This document shows, in pieces, positions 1 to 4,157 of a stretch of 7,089 nucleotides of DNA. Under the pieces are notes generated by a model, which saw only the letters and a program-made list of their open reading frames with translations, was not told the DNA's origin and made no database searches. Source of the stretch: an uncultured Zetaproteobacteria bacterium (GTDB taxonomy: Bacteria > Pseudomonadota > Zetaproteobacteria > Mariprofundales > Mariprofundaceae); contig CAMZLX010000095.1 in the NCBI GenBank assembly GCA_947311795.1, positions 1 to 7,089 on the forward strand. Reading direction: 5' to 3'. A program made the translations under genes and the position numbers. Position 1 is the stretch's first letter, and each line of letters begins with the position of its first letter.

Positions 1-242
1 CAATCACCATCAGGATAACGGTGTGCTTCACTGGCTGCATCCACAATCGCTGCTAAAGCTTTAGGCGGGATACCATAAGGGTTCTCATTGGATGCAAGTT
101 TGATGGTACTGGATACTTTGGCGGCAATATCAGCGTCAGATAAACCCAACTCACGCAACATTTGCGTAATCGGTTTACCAGGAATGTAAGGATGCAAAAA
201 TTCAGACTGCGAAACAGCCTGCTTCAACCAGCCCACTGCCAT
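1..242 (-). CDS. hisC: Histidinol-phosphate / aromatic aminotransferase (HisC family), N-terminal 80 residues
   Basis: This is a PLP-dependent class I/II aminotransferase of the HisC family, with its 3' part beyond the left edge. Translating the minus strand from ATG 242-240 gives 80 residues starting MAVGWLKQAV. They include LHPYIPGKP near residue 20, the family hallmark KLASNENPYGIPPKA near 48-62, and RYPDGD at the cut end. HisC converts imidazole-acetol phosphate to histidinol phosphate. Copies next to pheA (often called hisC2) may also transaminate phenylpyruvate or prephenate, but that is inferred from context. The start codon follows the pheA stop (TAA, 245-243) with zero spacing. A GGAAG ribosome site lies inside the pheA end (253-249, 6 nt spacing), so the two are co-transcribed and probably translationally coupled. 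The active-site lysine lies outside the window. Confidence 0.9.
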   Translation of the reverse strand, partial: MAVGWLKQAVSQSEFLHPYIPGKPITQMLRELGLSDADIAAKVSSTIKLASNENPYGIPPKALAAIVDAASEAHRYPDGD

Positions 243-1415
243 TTAAAGCTTCCGTGAAACAGGGCAAGAGCCCAAAACTTTAACCATTACCCCATCTTGG
301 GCTTGGATTTCAGCAATCGCTTCTGCCACATTAACATCATCCCTATGCCCCAAAATATCAACAAAGAAGACATATTCCCACGCTTTTTTGCGTGATGGGC
401 GCGATTCAATTCGCGTCAAACCAATATCACGCTGAGCAAAGGATTGAATTAACTTGTGCAATGCACCCGGCTCATCTTTGGTCGAAATCACCAAGGCGGT
501 TTTATCTTCACCCGATGACGGTGAATCATGCTGACCAATCACATAAAAACGTGTGCGGTTATCGTGATGGTCTTCAATGTTTTTTTCAAGCAATGGAAGC
601 TCTGTATAATCCACAATCGTATAGGGACCAACCACGGCTGCATGTTGCCAATCCAGACCTGAATCTTCACCCAAACGCGCTTCTTCAATCATTTTTGCGG
701 CATGAACTGTGGAAGATGCTTCCATCAATGTTGCATTGGGCAAATGTTCAAGCAACCAATCATGGCATTGCGCCAAAGGTTGTGGATGCGAAATCACCAG
801 CTTAATATCTTCAAGGTTCTGAGCATGGCTAAACAAATGATGATGAATGGATAGCTGCACTTCAGCGCAGATATGAATATCTCTTTCGAAGTCTGCAAAC
901 AAATCCAAGGTATGGGTCACGGCACCTGCAAATGCATTTTCAACAGGCACGAGTCCGTAAGTCGCCCGACCTGATTCAACCGCATCAAAAACCAATTCCA
1001 AGTTGGCACATGCCATATAATTGACGGATGAGCCAAATTGACGGGTTGCTGCGGTATGCGTGAACGTGCCTTCAGGCCCCAAATAAGCAATAGTCATAGG
1101 ATGTTCAAGCGCTAAACATGCACCAATAATTTCACGAAAAATACCGTGAATGGCTTCATCAGGGATGCGGGTACTGTGATTTTTATCCGCATCTTCGCCG
1201 TTCTTATCCAAAAGCCTACGGATAATGGATGCCTCGCGGCTTGGCACATAAAACGGCGTATTTGAAGGTTGATTCTTTTTGTGTTCGCCCACTTGAGCGG
1301 CAAGCGCTGCGCGCTCATAAATAAGCTGCAACACTTTATCATCCACAGCATCAATAGCGTGCCTTAGTTCATCTAGGTTTGTCTCGGGCTTACTCGAATC
1401 AGAATGCGAAGTCAT
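243..1415 (-). CDS. pheA: Bifunctional chorismate mutase / prephenate dehydratase (P-protein)
   Basis: It converts chorismate to prephenate and then to phenylpyruvate, the committed steps of phenylalanine synthesis in the cytoplasm. The 390 residues match the P-protein layout. An AroQ chorismate mutase helical domain spans about 13-104, with R18, R35, K46, R60 and E61 at positions equivalent to E. coli R11, R28, K39, R51 and E52. The prephenate dehydratase domain starts near 107 (YLGPEGTFTH 111-120, VPVENAFAG 156-164, catalytic TRF 288-290). A C-terminal ACT domain spans about 306-385, with GALH 317-320 and ESRP 337-340, the motifs that bind phenylalanine for feedback inhibition. Glu104 occupies the E. 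coli Gln88 position. Upstream lies the typA terminator and downstream hisC abuts directly. No Shine-Dalgarno is visible before the ATG, but no other sensible start exists. Family and domain order are secure. Confidence 0.97.
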   Translation of the reverse strand: MTSHSDSSKPETNLDELRHAIDAVDDKVLQLIYERAALAAQVGEHKKNQPSNTPFYVPSREASIIRRLLDKNGEDADKNHSTRIPDEAIHGIFREIIGACLALEHPMTIAYLGPEGTFTHTAATRQFGSSVNYMACANLELVFDAVESGRATYGLVPVENAFAGAVTHTLDLFADFERDIHICAEVQLSIHHHLFSHAQNLEDIKLVISHPQPLAQCHDWLLEHLPNATLMEASSTVHAAKMIEEARLGEDSGLDWQHAAVVGPYTIVDYTELPLLEKNIEDHHDNRTRFYVIGQHDSPSSGEDKTALVISTKDEPGALHKLIQSFAQRDIGLTRIESRPSRKKAWEYVFFVDILGHRDDVNVAEAIAEIQAQDGVMVKVLGSCPVSRKL

Positions 1416-1453
1416 GAGCGAAGCATAAAGCGTGCGCTCAATTTAGAAAGCAT
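1412..1453 (-). other. Possible 13-codon leader ORF overlapping the pheA start
   Basis: On the minus strand ATG 1453-1451 opens a frame of 13 codons (MLSKLSARFMLRS) that ends in TGA at 1414-1412. This TGA shares bases with the pheA ATG in the classic ATGA coupling arrangement. pheA itself lacks a Shine-Dalgarno, so re-initiation from this frame would explain how it is translated. The frame has only one Phe codon, so it is not a classical Phe attenuator peptide, and it has no clear ribosome site of its own. An ORF this short can easily occur by chance. Confidence 0.25.
1415..1440 (-). promoter_or_regulatory. Inverted repeat immediately before the pheA start codon
   Basis: Reading the minus strand, TGAGCG (1440-1435) and CGCTCA (1420-1415) form a perfect 6-bp stem with a 14-nt loop. 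The second arm ends on the A of the pheA ATG. In mRNA this would occlude the start, and translation of the short upstream ORF would open it. No T-tract follows, so it is not a terminator. The pairing is seen in the sequence. The regulatory role is inference. Confidence 0.35.
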
Positions 1454-1481
1454 GGATTTCAACTTAATTTGCGCAAAGCAT

Positions 1482-1515
1482 AAAAAAGGCTGCAAATGTT
1501 TCCACTTGCAGCCTT
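1482..1515 (-). terminator. Rho-independent terminator of typA
   Basis: On the minus strand, arm AAGGCTGCAAGTG pairs with CATTTGCAGCCTT (13 positions, one A/C mismatch) around a GAAA tetraloop, and the RNA then continues with six U (1487-1482). It begins 19 bp after the typA stop. The plus strand shows no T-run after the stem, so it acts in the minus direction only. It separates typA from pheA-hisC. Confidence 0.9.
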
Positions 1516-1534
1516 AATATCGAATCAAGAAAAA

Positions 1535-3355
1535 TTATTTAACTTTCTTAGGTGTTGTGCGTTTACGTTCTGTTTCGTTAAGAATACGTTTACGCAAACG
1601 AATATTTTTCGGCGTGATTTCAACAAGCTCATCATCAGCAATAAACTCAATCGCACGCTCCAAAGATAAGTTCAATGGTGGAACCAAGTCCACTTTTTCA
1701 TCCGTGCCTGATGCGCGAACGTTGGTGAGTTTTTTCTCACGGCTTGCATTCACCACCAAATCCGAATCGCGGCTATGAATACCAATAATCATACCTTCAT
1801 AGATTTTCACGCCAGCACCCATGAACAGTTTACCACGCTCTTGGATTTTCCAAAGACCGAAAGACACTGTTTCACCTGAGCCATTGGCAATCAAAACACC
1901 ATTGGAGCGGCCTGGAAGCTGACCAACAAACTCACCATACGAATGGAACACATGGTTCATCGTGCCTGTACCACGAGTGTCGGTTAAAAATTCAGAAGTG
2001 TAACCAATCAAACCACGAGTTGGACACATAAACTCAATGCGCGTCATGCCATCATCCGCTGTTTCCATGCTGGTCATTTCTGCGCCACGCTTACCTAGCT
2101 TTTCAATGATTGTACCTTGATACTCTTGCTCAACATCGATGGTTACGTGCTCATAAGGCTCTTGTTTAACGCCATTTTCTTCACGCACAATCACCGTTGG
2201 ACGTGATACCGCCATTTCAAACCCTTCACGGCGCATGTTTTCAAGCAAAATACCAATATGCAATTCGCCGCGACCCGACACTTTATAAATATCGGCTGAA
2301 TCTGTTTCTTCCACACGCATCGCAACATTGGTACGGATTTCTTTAAACAAACGGTCACGAATTTGACGTGTGGTGATAAACTTACCTTCTTGCCCAGCAA
2401 GCGGTGATTTATTCACATGCAATTCCATAGACAATGTTGGCGCATCCACAGTCATCACAGGCAATGCGCTTGGATTATCTTTGTCCGTAATCGTTTCACC
2501 AATGTTGATATGCTCAATACCTGCAACCGCAACAAGGTCGCCCGCCATGGCTGAATCCACTTCAACACGCTCCAAACCTTTGAAACCAAGCAGTTTGGTC
2601 ACTTTAAAGTTGGATTGCGAGCCGTCTGCGTGAACCACACCCACTTGCTGCCCTGATTTGATGGTTCCGTTGGCAATACGTCCAACAACGATACGCCCAA
2701 TATATTCATCCCAGTCCAAAGTCGTTGCAAGCATTTGCAAGGTTGCTTCTGGGTCGCCTTTAGGCGGTTCAACATGTTCCATAATGGTTTCAAACAAACA
2801 TGTCATATTATCTGATTCTTCAGTGTGGTCGAGCATGGCATAACCGTTCTTTGCAGAGGCAAACACCACAGGAAACTCTAGCTGCTCATCGCTTGCGCCC
2901 AATGCTGCAAACAAATCGAATGTTTTATCCACAACCGCATCTGGGTCTGCACCATCACGGTCAACCTTGTTCACAACCACAATCGGTTTCAAACCAAGTG
3001 CCAAGGCTTTACCCGTTACAAAGCGCGTTTGTGGCATAGGGCCTTCAGCCGCATCTACCAAAAGCACAACACCATCCACCATGTTTAATACACGCTCTAC
3101 TTCGCCGCCAAAATCCGCATGGCCGGGTGTGTCAACGATGTTAATGTGCGTACCGTTGTATGTAATTGCTGTGTTTTTCGCTAGAATGGTAATCCCGCGT
3201 TCTTTCTCAATATCATTGGAATCCATCACGCATGTTTCCAAATCTTCACGCATGTCATCCAACGTGCCTGATTGCTTGAGCAACTCATCGACAAGTGTTG
3301 TTTTGCCGTGGTCAACGTGGGCAATAATGGCAATATTTCTTAAATTACGGGACAT
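1535..3355 (-). CDS. typA: Translational GTPase TypA/BipA
   Basis: This is a ribosome-binding GTPase of the EF-G/LepA superfamily, linked in other bacteria to 50S assembly, cold and stress growth, and control of surface and virulence traits. The 606 residues match E. coli BipA (607). All G motifs are intact: G1 AHVDHGKTT 12-20, G2 RGITI 53-57, G3 DTPGH 75-79, G4 NKVD 129-132 and G5 SAK 167-169. Family signatures GRGELHIGILLENMRREGF and TRGLIGY follow in the EF-G-like domains, then the BipA-specific C-terminal domain and a basic tail ending KKVK. The ATG has a good ribosome site, TGAGGT (3368-3363), 7 nt upstream. It lies 102 bp after trmL and ends just before a strong terminator. No convincing promoter was found in the 102 bp, so it may be co-transcribed with trmL or use a weak start. 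Confidence 0.98.
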   Translation of the reverse strand: MSRNLRNIAIIAHVDHGKTTLVDELLKQSGTLDDMREDLETCVMDSNDIEKERGITILAKNTAITYNGTHINIVDTPGHADFGGEVERVLNMVDGVVLLVDAAEGPMPQTRFVTGKALALGLKPIVVVNKVDRDGADPDAVVDKTFDLFAALGASDEQLEFPVVFASAKNGYAMLDHTEESDNMTCLFETIMEHVEPPKGDPEATLQMLATTLDWDEYIGRIVVGRIANGTIKSGQQVGVVHADGSQSNFKVTKLLGFKGLERVEVDSAMAGDLVAVAGIEHINIGETITDKDNPSALPVMTVDAPTLSMELHVNKSPLAGQEGKFITTRQIRDRLFKEIRTNVAMRVEETDSADIYKVSGRGELHIGILLENMRREGFEMAVSRPTVIVREENGVKQEPYEHVTIDVEQEYQGTIIEKLGKRGAEMTSMETADDGMTRIEFMCPTRGLIGYTSEFLTDTRGTGTMNHVFHSYGEFVGQLPGRSNGVLIANGSGETVSFGLWKIQERGKLFMGAGVKIYEGMIIGIHSRDSDLVVNASREKKLTNVRASGTDEKVDLVPPLNLSLERAIEFIADDELVEITPKNIRLRKRILNETERKRTTPKKVK

Positions 3356-3382
3356 AGTCTTAACCTCAAAATAACTTCAAAA

Positions 3383-3406
3383 CCTTTGTGCTTTTTTCAC
3401 AAAAGG
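3383..3406 (-). terminator. Weak hairpin between trmL and typA, possible partial terminator
   Basis: On the minus strand, CCTTTTGTG (3406-3398) pairs with CACAAAGG (3390-3383) with one bulged T and a 7-nt A-rich loop, followed by TTTTG. The stem is AT-rich and the U-run is only four long, so it could be an attenuating terminator of trmL or a feature of the typA 5' leader. It does not look like an efficient stop. Confidence 0.35.
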
Positions 3407-3457
3407 CGGCGCATAGTAACAGGAAGTCTGACAATAGAAAGCAATGCGGTTTTTTAT

Positions 3458-3940
3458 TTATGAATCCCTTGAATCCAACTGGCGCAACGCTTCATAAACC
3501 ACAATAGAACATGCATTGGCAAGGTTAAGCGAGCGCACAGGCGCATCATCGCGCATAGGAATGGTCAGCGCGTTTATTTCTAGGCGAATTGACTCTGGAA
3601 GCCCACGTGTTTCAGGGCCAAATACCAACACATCATGCGGCTGATACGACACATCCCAATAACTTTGTTTGGTTTTGGTGGTTAGCCCAAATAAACGTGG
3701 CTCACACGGCAAATTATCTTGCAACCAAACTTTAAGCGCATCCCAATTGTCGTGTTGTTGCACATCAAGGTGTTCCCAATAGTCCAAACCTGCCCTGCGC
3801 ACTTGCTTTTCCGACAAATCGAAACCCAAAGGATGCACCAAATGCAACTGACTACCCGTGCAAGCACAAAGCCTTGCGATATTACCTGTATTCGGTGGAA
3901 TTTCGGGTTCAAATAAAACAATATGCACAGACTTTCCCAA
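3458..3940 (-). CDS. trmL: tRNA (cytidine/uridine-34 2'-O)-methyltransferase TrmL (YibK, SPOUT family)
   Basis: It methylates the 2'-O of the wobble nucleotide of tRNA-Leu isoacceptors using SAM. The trefoil-knot SPOUT hallmarks are present: HIVLFEPEIPPNTGNIARLC at the N-terminus (residues 6-25), FGPETRGLP at about 107-115, and IPM with RSLNLANA at about 127-143, the last two forming the SAM pocket. Counting from TTG 3940-3938 the protein has 160 residues, close to E. coli TrmL (157), and begins MGKSVHIVLFEPE where family members begin (E. coli MLNIVLYEPE). An in-frame GTG at 3997-3995 would add 19 residues (MKFFLYKVSF...) atypical of the family, though it too has a good ribosome site. I prefer the TTG. 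It is first in the minus-strand block and divergent from the lipoprotein gene. Function is secure and the exact start is not. Confidence 0.93.
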   Translation of the reverse strand: MGKSVHIVLFEPEIPPNTGNIARLCACTGSQLHLVHPLGFDLSEKQVRRAGLDYWEHLDVQQHDNWDALKVWLQDNLPCEPRLFGLTTKTKQSYWDVSYQPHDVLVFGPETRGLPESIRLEINALTIPMRDDAPVRSLNLANACSIVVYEALRQLDSRDS

Positions 3941-3944
3941 AATA

Positions 3945-3950
3945 ACCTCT
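3945..3950 (-). promoter_or_regulatory. Ribosome binding site favouring the TTG start of trmL
   Basis: On the minus strand AGAGGT (3950-3945) stands 4-5 nt before TTG 3940-3938. This supports the family-typical start. A rival site AAGGA stands 5 nt before GTG 3997-3995, so initiation at both codons is possible. Confidence 0.5.
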
Positions 3951-4005
3951 TTACAATTTAATTTAGCGAAACTTACCTTGTATAAAAAAAACTTCACCTT
4001 CTTCC

Positions 4006-4034
4006 TTTACAGGCGGAAATTACCCATCTATATT
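4006..4034 (+). promoter_or_regulatory. Sigma-70 type promoter for the lipoprotein gene
   Basis: The -35 box TTTACA (4006-4011, 5/6 to consensus) and the -10 box TATATT (4029-4034, 5/6) are separated by exactly 17 bp. Transcription would start near 4041 and give a leader of about 72 nt before the ATG at 4113. No comparably good promoter for trmL was found on the opposite strand. Confidence 0.6.
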
Positions 4035-4059
4035 ATTTAAATCAGCACAACTTTTAGCG

Positions 4060-4088
4060 GTGTCTATTTTTAGCTAAACAATAGATAC
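4060..4088 (+). promoter_or_regulatory. Leader hairpin / dyad upstream of the lipoprotein gene
   Basis: GTGTCTATT (4060-4068) pairs with AATAGATAC (4080-4088) including one G-T wobble. Inside it, TTTAGCTAAA (4069-4078) is a perfect 10-bp palindrome, so the stem continues for three more pairs around an AGCT loop with one bulged C. TTTTAGC also occurs 16 bp earlier (4052-4058). No T-run follows on either strand, so it is not a terminator. It lies downstream of the predicted start of transcription, so it may be an mRNA leader structure or an operator. Confidence 0.4.
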
Positions 4089-4112
4089 AGCATAAAAAGT
4101 TACGGGGTAACC

Positions 4113-4157
4113 ATGCGGTTTATATTTTTAGCAGTTTCGCTTTTGCTAGCATCTTGC
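4113..4157 (+). other. Lipoprotein signal peptide and lipobox
   Basis: It encodes residues 1-15. There is one basic residue (Arg2), a hydrophobic core FIFLAVSLLL, then A-S-C at 13-15. Signal peptidase II would cut before Cys15, which would be diacylated and anchored. No Asp at +2, so inner-membrane retention is not expected. This is the only cysteine in the 992 residues. Confidence 0.88.

Noticed and set aside
392..805. Plus-strand open frame inside pheA
   Set aside because: It is antisense to a well-supported catalytic and ACT region, and the translated product is low-complexity and unrecognisable.
1454..1487. Phe-attenuator leader peptide before pheA
   Set aside because: The ATG at 1482-1480 opens only five codons (MLCAN) with no Phe codons, and no antiterminator/terminator pair follows before pheA.
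2800..3374. Plus-strand open frames opposite the typA GTPase domain
   Set aside because: They overlap a fully conserved G domain on the other strand, with no ribosome site or family match.
3858..4040. Short plus-strand open frame across the trmL start
   Set aside because: It is antisense to conserved trmL codons and overlaps the predicted promoter. Coding potential is not convincing.
4060..4088. Hairpin considered as a bidirectional terminator
   Set aside because: No U-run follows on either strand, and it lies between a promoter and the gene start.
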